Shown one piece after another: positions 18,378-27,976 of a stretch of DNA of 64,000 nucleotides. This DNA is from Paraburkholderia bannensis (GTDB lineage: Bacteria; Pseudomonadota; Gammaproteobacteria; Burkholderiales; Burkholderiaceae): contig NZ_JACHBW010000005.1 in NCBI RefSeq assembly GCF_014200455.1, forward strand, positions 1-64,000, given 5' to 3'. Numbering within the stretch: the stretch's first letter is position 1; each line of letters begins with the position of its first letter. The translations under genes were made by a program, and so were the position numbers. Below the pieces are notes generated by a model. It did not search any database. It saw nothing but the letters and a program-made list of their open reading frames with translations, and was not told the DNA's origin.

Positions 18378-19679
18378 TCAGCGCGGTGCCGGGCATCGGG
18401 CAGTCCATGCGGGCGCGACGCGGCCTTGCGCGTCGAAGTGATAGAGGCCTTGAAGATAGCCGAGGCCGAACAGCATCAGCACGCTGCTGTAATAGCCGGG
18501 CGGCGATTTTTGCGCGAGCGTGCGGCTGCGTTCGACCTGAGCGTCTGCGAGATCGGTACGGCCCAGCGCCGACAGATACGGCGCGACCGCCGCCGAGAAA
18601 CCGCCGTTGCCTTCGCTTGGGCCCGGCGTGCCGGTCTGCGTGTCGACGCGCTCGGGCGGAAAGCCGTGCGCGGCCACGAATGCCGAGAGCGGCGAAAACG
18701 TCGCGAGCGTCTGCGCGCGCAACGGATCGTCGAAGGCGAGCATGCCCGCCCACAGATAGACGCGGATCGCGTTGTAGGCGCTTTCGGCGTGCGTCGGCGC
18801 GTCGGGGCCGAAGCCGTTCTTGCCGCCGCTTTTTACGCTATAGACCACCCAGTCCGGCGAGAAACCATGCGGCGCGGTGTCGTTGACGAGCTTCGTCGAG
18901 CTGTCGAGCAGCGCCTTCCATTCGCTCGCTTCGGGCAGCGCCAGCGCGAAGCGGCGCATGACCTGCAGCGGCACGTAGCTGGGGTTCAGACGCCAGCTAT
19001 CCTTGTCGAGCTTGAAGCCCTGCGGCCCCGGCAGCACCGTGCGGCCGAGTCCCGGCAGCGTGGCCGTTTCGCTGCGCACGATGTTGCGCGCCATCACCGT
19101 GCCGAGCGCCGTATAGCGGCGCTCGTTCCACAGGCGCCCCGCTTCGAGCAGCGTGTAGGCGATCCAGAGATCGGCGTCGCTTGCGGAGTTGGAGTCGATT
19201 ACGCCCCACGTGCCCTTCGAAGCCGGCGCGGCGCTCGCCGCCGAAGCGCCCGATGCTGCAACCGGCGCGCCTTTCTCGTCGATGTCGGTGCGCCCCCAGA
19301 TCCATGCGGGAAGATGGGCAGTGAGATCACCCTGGGCGAGATTGTTCTCGGTCCACTGGAGGATCGTGTCGAAGGCCGCGCGATCGTTCGCGACCAGCGC
19401 GAAGAAGAGCGCATACGACTGGCCTTCGGACACGGTGATCTGGCGCGGCGTACTGGCGTCGATCACGCGGCCGTCGGCGGACAGCAGGTTGTGCTTGAAC
19501 GCGTTCCAGTCGGCCCACGTGCAGGCGCCTGGGTTGGCTGCTGCGCGCGAACCCGCGCCTTCACCCGCGGACGTCGGTGCAGGCGCGGCAGCCTGCGCCA
19601 CGTCCGCGCTCACGAGCGGTGTGAGCGCGCAGGCGCCGGCCACGAGCCAGCGCGCGAGGCGGGAGGGTCCCGGCCGCAT
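18378..19679 (-). CDS. bcsZ: Periplasmic endo-1,4-beta-glucanase BcsZ (GH8)
   Basis: A 433-residue family GH8 cellulase with a signal peptide (ARWLVAGACALTPLVSADVAQAA). The acid catalyst is expected at the Glu of VSEGQSYALFF, and DADLWIAYTLLEA and YVPLQVMRRF are other family landmarks. A Ser/Ala linker-like insert (near VAASGASAASAAPASKG) is longer than in E. coli. BcsZ trims cellulose during export and influences fibre assembly. The ATG starts two bases after the bcsB stop codon. Confidence 0.93.
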   Translation of the reverse strand: MRPGPSRLARWLVAGACALTPLVSADVAQAAAPAPTSAGEGAGSRAAANPGACTWADWNAFKHNLLSADGRVIDASTPRQITVSEGQSYALFFALVANDRAAFDTILQWTENNLAQGDLTAHLPAWIWGRTDIDEKGAPVAASGASAASAAPASKGTWGVIDSNSASDADLWIAYTLLEAGRLWNERRYTALGTVMARNIVRSETATLPGLGRTVLPGPQGFKLDKDSWRLNPSYVPLQVMRRFALALPEASEWKALLDSSTKLVNDTAPHGFSPDWVVYSVKSGGKNGFGPDAPTHAESAYNAIRVYLWAGMLAFDDPLRAQTLATFSPLSAFVAAHGFPPERVDTQTGTPGPSEGNGGFSAAVAPYLSALGRTDLADAQVERSRTLAQKSPPGYYSSVLMLFGLGYLQGLYHFDAQGRVAPAWTARCPAPR

Positions 19680-19681
19680 CG

Positions 19682-22162
19682 TCAGTCTCCGGTACGGCGA
19701 GCGGCCATGCGGCCCAGCGCCCAGAACACCGTAAGCGCGACGATCAGGCCCGCGAGAATCCCTGCTAGCGCCATCAGCGACGGGTAGCGCGAGACGTGCA
19801 CCCAGATGCGCGCGTACCACGGCAGATCGCCGACGAAATAGCGATCGCCCACGCGCAGCCCTTCCACTTCGTCGTGCCGCACGAGACTCAGATCGCCGTG
19901 CATCGCGGCGATCTTGCCGCTGTCTTCCATCGCATCGAGCACAGCGCCCAGCCGCGCCGACGAAGTGGTGGTGAGCGCCACCACGCTGCGCCCCGACGAA
20001 AGCGGCGATTCGAAGCCGATCAGCGCCGATATCGGCCCGCCCAGCGACACGATCGAGCGTCCGGCAGGCGTTGCATCGTCCATATCCTCGGTGCCGCCCA
20101 GCCAGCCCGGCCAGCCGCTCCTCTGGTCGCGCGTGGTCACTTCGGTCTTGCCGCGCTCGATCAGCAGCGGCAGATCCTTGCCCCATTTGGCGAGCAGCCC
20201 GGCCGCCGAACCCGAGCCGATCACGAGCAGATCGTTGCCGCTCACGCTATCGACCTGGCTGGCGGGCACGAGCTTCACGCGCAGCGCGGGCAGGCCAGTC
20301 CACTGGCCCATATGGCCGAGCATCGTGAGCACCGCTTCCTGATCCTGCGCGTTGGGCGCATCGGGAATCACCACGGCGGTTTCGGCGAGATCGGCCATGC
20401 GCGTGAACGGATAGCCGCTGTTGGCGAAGAAGGCGAGATTGGGCAGCGCCGTGTAGTGCGCGAAGTCGCTGAAGTCCACCACCGAATCGGGATCGACGGC
20501 GGCGCGCGCCACGTCGGTTGCGGTCGACGTGCACAGGCCCGTCTTCTGCGAATCGATATGAAACTGGAACTGGAACTGGTTGTTCGAGCCCACCCGGAAC
20601 GCTGGAATTTCGATGTTGCTCGACGCGCGCGCATCCGCGCCCGACAGCAGCGGCACATTGATGCGCGCTTCGTCAGCCGAACGTGTGACCGGCTTGAGGC
20701 GCTGCGAGCGCACCAACTGGTCGTTGATGCTCACGTTGAGAACCGAATCGTTCCACGTCGACGGCGCGGTGTAGCGATAGCGGATATCGAGCGGCACGTT
20801 GCTGCGCGCCCACGCATAGAGGTCGGCGGGCACGCGCATGTTCACGCGGATCGCGGTCGGGTTGTAGCCCGAGACCTGCAACTGTTGCGGATCGCTCACG
20901 AGTTCGCGCAGCAGCACGGGGCGGTCGGTCGGCACCCAGTTGGGCGCGTCGTAGGGTTTGCGCGCCGGACCCATATCGACCGATTGCACGATCACGCTGT
21001 CGCCGGACATGCCGGCCTGGCCGAGCACCAGCGCATCGGCGGCTTTCTCCAGCTCTTGCGGCGTGCGGCCGGCGAGCACCAGCAGCTTGCGGCCCGCTTG
21101 CGGATCGGCGGCGGGGTTGGTCATCACCGAAATCGTCGGCCCCTTGATCTCCGGCAGCGTGATGCCGTCCGGCACCTGGCCGGGCAGCGCGAGCACAACA
21201 GCGTTTGCGTCGGTGGGCGCGCTGCGCACCACCGGGAAGCGCGCGCCGCGATAGCTCGCCAGCGCCCCGAGCCACGACGACACCACACCCGCCGCATGCA
21301 GCGTCGGCACCCCCGCGTTGGCGGCCAGCACGAACGGCACGCGCAGCAGCGTGTTGTCGTGACGGTCGAAGAACGGCACCGGCAGCAGCGCAAGGCTGTT
21401 GGGCAGCGTGATGCCGGTGGTGTTGAGCGTGAGCGTGGTCTCGGGCGCCACGTCGGTCCACAGCGTCGAGTGGTATGGATCCTCGCAATGATCGAGTGTG
21501 TAGTGCGCGATCATCTGCACGCTGATGCGATTGAAGTCCGTAAACAAGCGCGGATCGAGATTGATCTCGCTCGTCACCAGTTGACCGGCGGTCTCCTTGA
21601 CAAGTGGAATCGTGGCGACGACTTCGCCGTTGACCATCACGCGCAGATGCGAAAGCGGGTAGATCAGCGAGGGCGAATACGTGTAGACGAGGCGCAGTTT
21701 CGCGCTGTTGACGACTTCGTCGGTGCGCACGTCGACGTTCAGGTAGCCGGTGGGATCGAGCCCGCGCAGCTCCATCGGCCCATAGCTGCCCATCTGGCGC
21801 AGCGAAAACACGCGCGTGCGCGGCGGACCGGCAGGAACCGGCGTGGCCGTGGCGTCCACCGGCATGGCGATCTTGCCGGGCGCAGTCTGGATCACCGCGG
21901 GACCGCTGCCGCCCGGCGTATTGGCCACCGCGCCGGCGACGCCGCCCGTCAGGCCGATGCCGATATCCGGCCCGGAAGCCGCGGCGGGTGCGGTGGCCGT
22001 TGCGGTGGCCGCGGGTTGAGCAGTTGTCGTGCCTGGGCTTGCGCCAGATGGCGCTTTACCGGCTGGCGCGGAGGCGGCCAGCTTGTCGGCGGCGAGAAGG
22101 CTGGACGCCAGCAGCAGCCCGGCGATCAGCGCGCCGAGGCGGACTTGAACGGAAACTCGCAT
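19682..22162 (-). CDS. bcsB: Cellulose synthase regulatory subunit BcsB
   Basis: An 826-residue periplasmic partner of BcsA. It has a signal peptide (ALIAGLLLASSLLAADK), an Ala/Thr/Pro linker, then alternating carbohydrate-binding-like and flavodoxin-like domains (CBD1, FD1, CBD2, FD2), and ends in one membrane anchor (LMALAGILAGLIVALTVFWAL) that packs against BcsA. It is the first gene of the operon, and its start is followed upstream by a 580-base non-coding region that should contain the promoter. bcsB leads the operon here, whereas in E. coli bcsA precedes bcsB. Confidence 0.94.
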   Translation of the reverse strand: MRVSVQVRLGALIAGLLLASSLLAADKLAASAPAGKAPSGASPGTTTAQPAATATATAPAAASGPDIGIGLTGGVAGAVANTPGGSGPAVIQTAPGKIAMPVDATATPVPAGPPRTRVFSLRQMGSYGPMELRGLDPTGYLNVDVRTDEVVNSAKLRLVYTYSPSLIYPLSHLRVMVNGEVVATIPLVKETAGQLVTSEINLDPRLFTDFNRISVQMIAHYTLDHCEDPYHSTLWTDVAPETTLTLNTTGITLPNSLALLPVPFFDRHDNTLLRVPFVLAANAGVPTLHAAGVVSSWLGALASYRGARFPVVRSAPTDANAVVLALPGQVPDGITLPEIKGPTISVMTNPAADPQAGRKLLVLAGRTPQELEKAADALVLGQAGMSGDSVIVQSVDMGPARKPYDAPNWVPTDRPVLLRELVSDPQQLQVSGYNPTAIRVNMRVPADLYAWARSNVPLDIRYRYTAPSTWNDSVLNVSINDQLVRSQRLKPVTRSADEARINVPLLSGADARASSNIEIPAFRVGSNNQFQFQFHIDSQKTGLCTSTATDVARAAVDPDSVVDFSDFAHYTALPNLAFFANSGYPFTRMADLAETAVVIPDAPNAQDQEAVLTMLGHMGQWTGLPALRVKLVPASQVDSVSGNDLLVIGSGSAAGLLAKWGKDLPLLIERGKTEVTTRDQRSGWPGWLGGTEDMDDATPAGRSIVSLGGPISALIGFESPLSSGRSVVALTTTSSARLGAVLDAMEDSGKIAAMHGDLSLVRHDEVEGLRVGDRYFVGDLPWYARIWVHVSRYPSLMALAGILAGLIVALTVFWALGRMAARRTGD

Positions 22163-22742
22163 CGCAAACGGCCCTTTGTCTTATCGCGACGGCTGCCCCC
22201 ACATCGTGCACAGCCAGCCGTCGTCGGGTGATATTGGCGATTCCGCTCTCCTGCCCTGATCAGGATTGCGCCAACATTCGGAGTTCGTCGGAGTTTATAT
22301 GACTCTTATCAAAACCGGCAGATGATTGCTCACCGTTTATTTACGTTGCATTGTCAAAAAATGTTAAAGCCGCGTAATCATCCGCTTAGTCAATCGCTTG
22401 GCTAGTCGTATCCGCGCAACGCTTTGCCTGGTAAGCCTCTCGCGGAGTGTGCGGTGCTCCGCCCTAATGCGCTTTATTGCTCTTGCATACCTGATGTTTG
22501 CGAACGCCTGTACGAATTGGCTATGCATAGTGGATGGAAGTGCGCAAGCGATGCCGATAAGCCGGGATGCCAGAGAACGATAAAGCGCATAAGGCTTTTT
22601 TGATAATTCGATATCCGAATTAATTGCGCAAAAATGAAATCGCCGGGTAATCCTTGGGAGCCACGCGGGATTCGCCGCGTGAACTGCGCGTGCCTATGTC
22701 CGCGCGTTAAGCGTGCCGCTTCCTTTTTTGCGGAGCGGGGCA
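22163..22742. other. Intergenic region upstream of the bcs operon
   Basis: About 580 bases, noticeably richer in A+T (22290-22380 and 22590-22650) than the flanks. It holds a CCTGATCAGG palindrome at 22255-22264 and an inverted pair ATGCGCTTTAT (22467-22477) / ATAAAGCGCAT (22580-22590). No convincing gene is present. The bcs promoter is expected in the left half. Confidence 0.5.
22467..22590. repeat. Inverted repeat pair bounding about 124 bases
   Basis: Arms ATGCGCTTTAT (22467-22477) and ATAAAGCGCAT (22580-22590) are perfect complements over 11 bases, with further partial pairing inward. The enclosed sequence has no product. It could be a small mobile-element relic or a regulatory structure. 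Confidence 0.4.
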
Positions 22743-22886
22743 ATGAACGAGCGGACCTGGCAGGCAGTGGATGAATGGTTTTCGCAACGGCTGATCGGTG
22801 CGGATGAGCGGCTCGACACCACGGCTGTGCAGACGGTGGGCAGCAAGGGCCGGGACGGCTTCGCGATCACGATCGTGGGCGCTTAG
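22743..22886 (+). pseudogene. O-methyltransferase remnant with internal deletion
   Basis: This 47-codon ORF begins MNERTWQAVDEWFSQRLIGADE, the usual first helix of class I SAM-dependent O-methyltransferases (caffeoyl-CoA O-methyltransferase type). It ends AVQTVGSKGRDGFAITIVGA, the usual last strands of the same family. The roughly 170 residues between, including the SAM-binding core, are missing, and the frame is kept across the join. I infer an in-frame internal deletion leaving a non-functional relic. A purine-rich ribosome site (GGAGCGGGG) is still in place. Confidence 0.6.
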
Positions 22887-23084
22887 TAGGCGCAACAAGG
22901 TTTCCACAAGCGGCTGCCGGCAACGCGAACCCCATTCCGACCGCGCGGCAGCACGCTCGACAGACCTGCGGTAAACCCTTGGCATAAACAATTTCGATGG
23001 CTTTGCGCGGCAGTTTCGGTACGCCGCCCGCGAGGCCGAAACCTACAATTGGGGATCGTGATGACGAAGCTGGGTGAACCGTAA

Positions 23085-23816
23085 ATGACTAAAAAATCGA
23101 TGCTCGTGGTGAGCGCACATAGCGCGGATTTCGTTTGGCGCGCAGGCGGCGCGATCGCGCTGCACAAGAAGAACGGCTACCGCGTGAAGGTGGTGTGTCT
23201 CTCGTTCGGCGAGCGCGGCGAGTCCGCGAAACTGTGGCGCAAAGGCGCCGACATGACGCTCGATAAGGTCAAGGCCGCACGCCGCGAAGAAGCGCTGGCC
23301 GCAGCCGAAATCCTTGGCGCGGAAGTCGACTTCTTCGATCTGGGCGACTATCCGCTGCGCGTGTCCGACGAAGCGCTGCTGCGCCTCGTCGACGTCTACC
23401 GCGACGTGCAGCCCGCGTTCGTGCTGAGCCATTCGCCGAAAGACCCGTACAACTTCGACCACCCGCTGGCGATGCACGTGGCGCAGGAAGCGCGCATCAT
23501 CGCCCAGGCCGAAGGTCACAATCCCGGCCAGAAGATCGTAGGCGCGCCGCCGGTTTATGCCTTCGAACCGCACCAGACCGAACAGTGCGAGTGGACGCCG
23601 AACACCTTCCTCGACATCACCGAAGTGTGGGACACCAAGCGCCGCGCGATCGAATGCATGGCCGGACAGGAACACCTTTGGGAGTACTACACGCGCGTCG
23701 CGCTGCAACGCGGCGTGCAGGCCAAGCGCAATATCGGCATCACGGCCACGCGCGATATCCAGTACGCCGAAGGCTATATGCGCCTGACTCCGGCTGTGAC
23801 GGGAGACCTGGCATGA
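23085..23816 (+). CDS. galB: 4-oxalomesaconate hydratase GalB (PIG-L fold)
   Basis: A 243-residue PIG-L/LmbE-fold protein. The metal motif AHxDDE is changed to [15 protein letters not shown], as in the GalB hydratases of gallate degradation, and [11 protein letters not shown] supplies further ligands. GalB hydrates 4-oxalomesaconate to 4-carboxy-4-hydroxy-2-oxoadipate. The gene overlaps galC as ATGA and is followed by galD. This context makes the hydratase role much more likely than deacetylase. Confidence 0.9.
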   Translation: MTKKSMLVVSAHSADFVWRAGGAIALHKKNGYRVKVVCLSFGERGESAKLWRKGADMTLDKVKAARREEALAAAEILGAEVDFFDLGDYPLRVSDEALLRLVDVYRDVQPAFVLSHSPKDPYNFDHPLAMHVAQEARIIAQAEGHNPGQKIVGAPPVYAFEPHQTEQCEWTPNTFLDITEVWDTKRRAIECMAGQEHLWEYYTRVALQRGVQAKRNIGITATRDIQYAEGYMRLTPAVTGDLA

Positions 23817-24508
23817 AGCGCGGCGTGGTCGTAACCGATATCCCCCGCGCCGACGCGCGCGATCTGGCGATCCTCCAGACCGCCGGCTCGGCAACGGTGC
23901 ACGAGGCGCAGGCGCGTCTGGGCCTGCTCGCCACCTACCTGCGCCCGATCTATTCCGGCGCGGCGATTGCCGGTTCGGCGGTCACGGTGCTGATGCCGCC
24001 GTCCGACAACTGGATGCTCCACGTGGCCGTCGAGCAATGCCGCCCCGGCGACATCGTCGTGGCTGCGCCCACCTCGCCTTGCGAGGACGGTTATTTCGGC
24101 GATCTGCTGGCGACGTCGATGAAGGCGCGCGGCGTGCTGGGTCTGATCATCGACGCGGGCGTGCGCGATGTGCGCACGCTCAAGGAGATGAACTTCCCGG
24201 TGTGGTCGAAAGCCGTTTCGGCGCAAGGCACCGTGAAGGAGACGCTCGGCTCGGTCAATGTGCCGGTAGTATGCGCGCAGCAGATCGTGCACGCGGGCGA
24301 TGTGATCGTCGCCGACGATGACGGCGTGGTGGTCGTGCCGCTCGCGAGCGTGGCGAAGGTGGTTGAAGCCACCCAGGCGCGCGTTGCGAAGGAAGAGAAG
24401 ACGCGCGCCGTGCTGGCGGGCGGCACGCTCGGCCTCGATTACTACGCGATGCGCGAACGCCTCGCGGAAAAGGGCCTGCGCTACGTGCAGTCCGCTGCGG
24501 ATCTCTGA
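23813..24508 (+). CDS. galC: 4-carboxy-4-hydroxy-2-oxoadipate aldolase / oxaloacetate decarboxylase
   Basis: A 231-residue class II aldolase of the RraA-like fold (LigK/ProA/GalC family). It cleaves 4-carboxy-4-hydroxy-2-oxoadipate to pyruvate and oxaloacetate using a divalent metal. The conserved phosphate/pyruvate loop [18 protein letters not shown] and the metal site [14 protein letters not shown] are visible. The ATG overlaps the galB stop, and galD follows after 14 bases. Confidence 0.92.
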   Translation: MKRGVVVTDIPRADARDLAILQTAGSATVHEAQARLGLLATYLRPIYSGAAIAGSAVTVLMPPSDNWMLHVAVEQCRPGDIVVAAPTSPCEDGYFGDLLATSMKARGVLGLIIDAGVRDVRTLKEMNFPVWSKAVSAQGTVKETLGSVNVPVVCAQQIVHAGDVIVADDDGVVVVPLASVAKVVEATQARVAKEEKTRAVLAGGTLGLDYYAMRERLAEKGLRYVQSAADL

Positions 24509-24522
24509 GCGGAGGCCAGCCG

Positions 24523-25662
24523 GTGTCGACTTCGAACCATGACGCGCCCGTGCATGCGCAGACACAGACCCGTGTGCGCTGCATGCTGATGCGCGGCGGC
24601 ACGTCCAAAGGCGCCTATTTTCTCGCCGCCGATCTGCCTGCCGATCCGGCGCTGCGCGACCGTGTGCTGCTCGCGGTGATGGGCTCGCCCGATCCGCGCC
24701 AGATCGACGGCATCGGCGGCGCGGACCCGCTCACCAGCAAGGTGGCGATCGTCTCGCCTTCGACGCGTGACGATGCCGAAGTCGACTATCTGTTCGCGCA
24801 GGTCGTGGTGAACGAGGCGCGCGTGGATTACGGCCAGAATTGCGGCAATCTGCTGGCGGGCGTGGGGCCGTTCGCCATCGAGCGCGCTCTGGTGGAGGCG
24901 AGCGACGGCGTGACGCCCGTGGCGATCCATATGGTCAACACCGGGCAGATCGCGGTGGCGAATGTGCCCACGCCCGCGCGCCTCGTGCAGTACGAAGGCG
25001 ATACGCGCATCGACGGCGTGCCGGGCACGGCGGCGCCGATTGCGCTGGTGTTTCGCGACACCGCGGGTTCGACCTGCGGCGCCTTGCTGCCGACCGGCAA
25101 TCTGAAGGATACGGTTCAAGGCGTCGATGTCACCTGTATCGACAACGGCATGCCGCTCGTGCTGATGCGCGCTGCTGATCTGGGCCGCACGGGCTATGAG
25201 ACGCGCGAGCAACTGGATGCCGACGAAGACCTGAAAGCGCGTATCGAGGCGATTCGCCTGGAGATCGGCCCACGCATGAATCTGGGCGACGTGCGCGAGC
25301 GCACCGTGCCGAAGATGTGCCTGGTTGCCGCGCCGCGCGACGGTGGCACGATCAGCACGCGCAGCTTCATTCCGCACCGCTGCCACGCGTCGATTGGCGT
25401 GCTGGGCGCGGTGAGCGTGGCAAGCGCGGCGGCGCTGCCGGGAACGGTTTGCGATGGCATTGCGTCGTTTGATTCGGCTTCGCAAGGCGGCGATACCGAA
25501 CGTATCGGCGTCGAGCATCCAACCGGTGAATTCACTGTCGAACTGACGCTCGCGCGTGATGGCGGCAAAGTCGATATCATCGGCGCGGCGCTGCTGCGCA
25601 CCGCGCGCTGGCTGTTCGACGGCGTGGTGGCGATCCCGCCGTCGGTCTGGGCCGCTTCGTAA
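24523..25662 (+). CDS. galD: 4-oxalomesaconate tautomerase GalD (PrpF family)
   Basis: A 379-residue PrpF-fold isomerase. Family landmarks are MLMRGGTSKGAYF near the N-terminus, DPRQIDGIGGADPLTSK, and NCGNLLAGVGPFAIE. In gallate catabolism GalD interconverts keto and enol forms of 4-oxalomesaconate before hydration by GalB. The start is GTG 24523 with GGAGG at 24511-24515. It converges with the LysR gene on the other strand with only two bases between the stop codons. Confidence 0.9.
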   Translation: MSTSNHDAPVHAQTQTRVRCMLMRGGTSKGAYFLAADLPADPALRDRVLLAVMGSPDPRQIDGIGGADPLTSKVAIVSPSTRDDAEVDYLFAQVVVNEARVDYGQNCGNLLAGVGPFAIERALVEASDGVTPVAIHMVNTGQIAVANVPTPARLVQYEGDTRIDGVPGTAAPIALVFRDTAGSTCGALLPTGNLKDTVQGVDVTCIDNGMPLVLMRAADLGRTGYETREQLDADEDLKARIEAIRLEIGPRMNLGDVRERTVPKMCLVAAPRDGGTISTRSFIPHRCHASIGVLGAVSVASAAALPGTVCDGIASFDSASQGGDTERIGVEHPTGEFTVELTLARDGGKVDIIGAALLRTARWLFDGVVAIPPSVWAAS

Positions 25663-25664
25663 CG

Positions 25665-26942
25665 TCAGCGCGCCGCCTGGCCGCCCAGGCGGCCTTCCAC
25701 GACCCGCACCGCCGGTGCGGCGTCCGCCACCGCCAGCCGGATCGCGTCGATCAATGCACGCGCGCCAGGCGAGGGCGCGCTGTCGGCGCGCATCGTCAGG
25801 CCGATCTCGCGCCGCGTGTTGTGCAGCGGCACATCCAGCACCACCAGTTCCCCCGCCGCGATTTCATAGTGCAACTGCTGCGCCGAGAGCGCGGCGATCA
25901 TATCCGTGCCCATCAGCAGGCCGCGTATCACCGCCAGATCGGCGGTCTCGACGGTGGGGGTCGGCGGTTTGAGTTTGAGGCGCTTGAACTGCGCCTCGAA
26001 CAGCCCGCGCGCCGGCGAATGCAAACGCGAGACGATCCATTGCGCGTTGCGCAGATCGCCCATGTTCAGGCCGGTTTTCTGCGCGAGCGGGTGACCGTGC
26101 CGCGCGAGCACGACCATGTCTTCGTCCATCAGGCGCTCGTTGGCGAGGCCGCTGGCCGCATCGTTTTCACGCAGCGCGCCCAGCACGAAGTCGACATCGC
26201 CCGCGCGCAAGCCTGCCACCAGCAATTCATACGCGCTTTCGTCCGTCACCACGCGCACGCCGGGATGCTGCGCGCTCAGTCGCGCGATGGCGGCGGGCAG
26301 GATCAGCGTGCGGCCGAGCGGCAGCGCGCCCACCGTCACCGCGCCCTGGATATTGCCGTGCAGCGCAGCGATATCGTCGGGCACATGGCGCAGCTCGTTG
26401 AGCGCGCGCCGCACGTGCAGCAGGAAAGTTTCGCCTTCCTCGCTCAGTTGCACGCCGCGCGGGCTGCGGTGGAACAGCGTGATGCCCGAGCCGCTTTCGA
26501 GCACGCGCATCGCGCTGCTCACGGCCGGCTGGCTGATGCCGAACGCGCTCGCCGTGCTGGGCATATGCCGATGACGCGCCAGCGCCACGAACAACTGCAG
26601 CCGCCGCGTGTTGAGCAGCCACGCGGGCATCGCGCCTTCGGCAAGCGCGCGGCGACGCGTCTGCCGCGCCGCGCACCACTGCGCAAGCGCTTCGAGTTCG
26701 GAAAAGATGCGCGCGCAACGATCCAGCACGACGCGGCCCACGGCCGTCGGCAGCATGCCCGAGGGCTTGCGCTCGAATAGCGGCTCGCCAAGGGCTGTTT
26801 CGAGTTCCTGCACCGAACGCGTGACGGCTGATTGCGCGCGAAACAGCGCGGCGGCGGCGCGCGTTGCGCTGCCCGTATCGGCGACCAGACGGAACGCCCG
26901 CAGGTGCGCGAGATTGAGCAGATCGGCGGGATTCGCGCTCAT
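25665..26942 (-). CDS. LysR-type regulator with two tandem HTH domains
   Basis: At 425 residues this is about 120 longer than a usual LysR protein. It contains two complete LysR DNA-binding units: LNLAHLRAFRLVADTGSATRAA (residues of about 8-70) and LLNTRRLQLFVALARHRHMPSTAS (about 105-170, with SQPAVSSAMRVLE). A single effector-binding domain follows from about 195. It faces galBCD and is co-translated with the upstream GntR gene (ATGA overlap). It is the likely gallate-pathway regulator, perhaps equivalent to GalR, but that is inferred from position. Confidence 0.88.
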   Translation of the reverse strand: MSANPADLLNLAHLRAFRLVADTGSATRAAAALFRAQSAVTRSVQELETALGEPLFERKPSGMLPTAVGRVVLDRCARIFSELEALAQWCAARQTRRRALAEGAMPAWLLNTRRLQLFVALARHRHMPSTASAFGISQPAVSSAMRVLESGSGITLFHRSPRGVQLSEEGETFLLHVRRALNELRHVPDDIAALHGNIQGAVTVGALPLGRTLILPAAIARLSAQHPGVRVVTDESAYELLVAGLRAGDVDFVLGALRENDAASGLANERLMDEDMVVLARHGHPLAQKTGLNMGDLRNAQWIVSRLHSPARGLFEAQFKRLKLKPPTPTVETADLAVIRGLLMGTDMIAALSAQQLHYEIAAGELVVLDVPLHNTRREIGLTMRADSAPSPGARALIDAIRLAVADAAPAVRVVEGRLGGQAAR

Positions 26943-27646
26943 GCGGCCCCCACGATCAGATGCAGATGGTCGACCGAGAGATTCAGGCTCTCCTTCGAGA
27001 TATGCGTGTGCTCCTTCATGAGCGCTTCCACGCGCGCGCCTTCGCCCTTGAGCAGCGCGCCGACGATGGCGTGGTGCTGGCGATGTGCGTAGGCGAGCAT
27101 CATGACTTGCTGCTCGCGCGCGGCATCGTCGAACACCACCGTGGCGGGGGAAACGAACGGAATCTTGTCGTTGAGGCCCAGCGCGGCGCTGACGGCGTGG
27201 TTCTGCGCGGCTTCGACGATCAGCGCGTGAAAGCGGCCGTTCATGTCGGCGTAACGGGTTTCGGCATCTTCGTTCAGTGCGTATGCGCCCGGCTGGAAAA
27301 TCGCATCGCCTTCGCGCAGACACTCCTGCAAGGCGCGTGCGAGCGTCGGGTTCACGCCGCGTTCGGCCACACTGCGCGCGGCCAGGCCTTCGAGCACGCC
27401 GCGCACGTCGATGCCATTGAGCACATCGGTCACGCTGAAACGGCGCACGATATAGCCGCGTGCGCCCGAGCGCTCGACGAGCCCTTCGGTCGCCAGCACG
27501 CTGAGCGCATATCGCAGCGGCGTGCGCGAGATGCCGAGGCGTTCGGCAAGCTGCGCTTCGACGAGCCGCTGGCCCGGCGCAAGCTCGCCCGAAAGAATGC
27601 GCGTGCGCAGCGCCTGCACGATGGTTTGCTGGGTGGTCTCGTTCAT
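26939..27646 (-). CDS. GntR-family (FadR/FCD) transcriptional regulator
   Basis: A 235-residue regulator. The N-terminal winged HTH (AQLAERLGISRTPLRYALSVLATEGLV) is followed by an all-helical FCD effector domain with the metal-site pattern (NGRFHALIVEAAQN, HRQHHAIVGALLKG). It is divergent from the dioxygenase genes across 330 bases and overlaps the LysR gene by four bases. FCD regulators of aromatic clusters usually bind pathway acids; the ligand here is unknown. Confidence 0.9.
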   Translation of the reverse strand: MNETTQQTIVQALRTRILSGELAPGQRLVEAQLAERLGISRTPLRYALSVLATEGLVERSGARGYIVRRFSVTDVLNGIDVRGVLEGLAARSVAERGVNPTLARALQECLREGDAIFQPGAYALNEDAETRYADMNGRFHALIVEAAQNHAVSAALGLNDKIPFVSPATVVFDDAAREQQVMMLAYAHRQHHAIVGALLKGEGARVEALMKEHTHISKESLNLSVDHLHLIVGAA

Positions 27647-27976
27647 GTCGATGTCCCGCCGGGCGGCGCATGGGCGGCCTTGCGAGTTGGTTCTTTTGCT
27701 ATCTGTTTCGCTTATGAAGTTGTTGCGGCGCGTATCCGGGATAGACAGCGCGCGACTGATTTCAGGATACCAAAAACCGTTATGGCGCGTGGGTTTCGCG
27801 GCAGAGCGGACGGCGCGAAGACATCCGATGGCCCATTTATCAAGGCATAAAACGTAAAAACAGTGGTTAACCCTTGCTTACAGTGCAAACCGCGTTTCTG
27901 TAATTTCGTATCCCAAGCGGGCGCTTATCGCGATAAGGCGGTGCGACCCCACGGTAATCGGAAGAGGGCGACAAGC
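27647..27976. other. Divergent promoter region of the gallate dioxygenase genes
   Basis: 330 non-coding bases between a GntR regulator (minus) and the dioxygenase (plus). This is where GntR and LysR binding sites are expected. An AT-rich stretch lies near 27840-27875. I could not identify a clear palindrome. Confidence 0.5.

Noticed and set aside
22398..22583. A 61-codon ORF upstream of bcsB
   Set aside because: It has no ribosome site or domain and lies across the inverted repeat; a chance frame is more likely.
23085..23816. Annotation as a PIG-L N-acetylglucosamine deacetylase
   Set aside because: The AHxDDE motif is altered to AHSADF and the gene is co-translated with galC, so the GalB hydratase role fits better.
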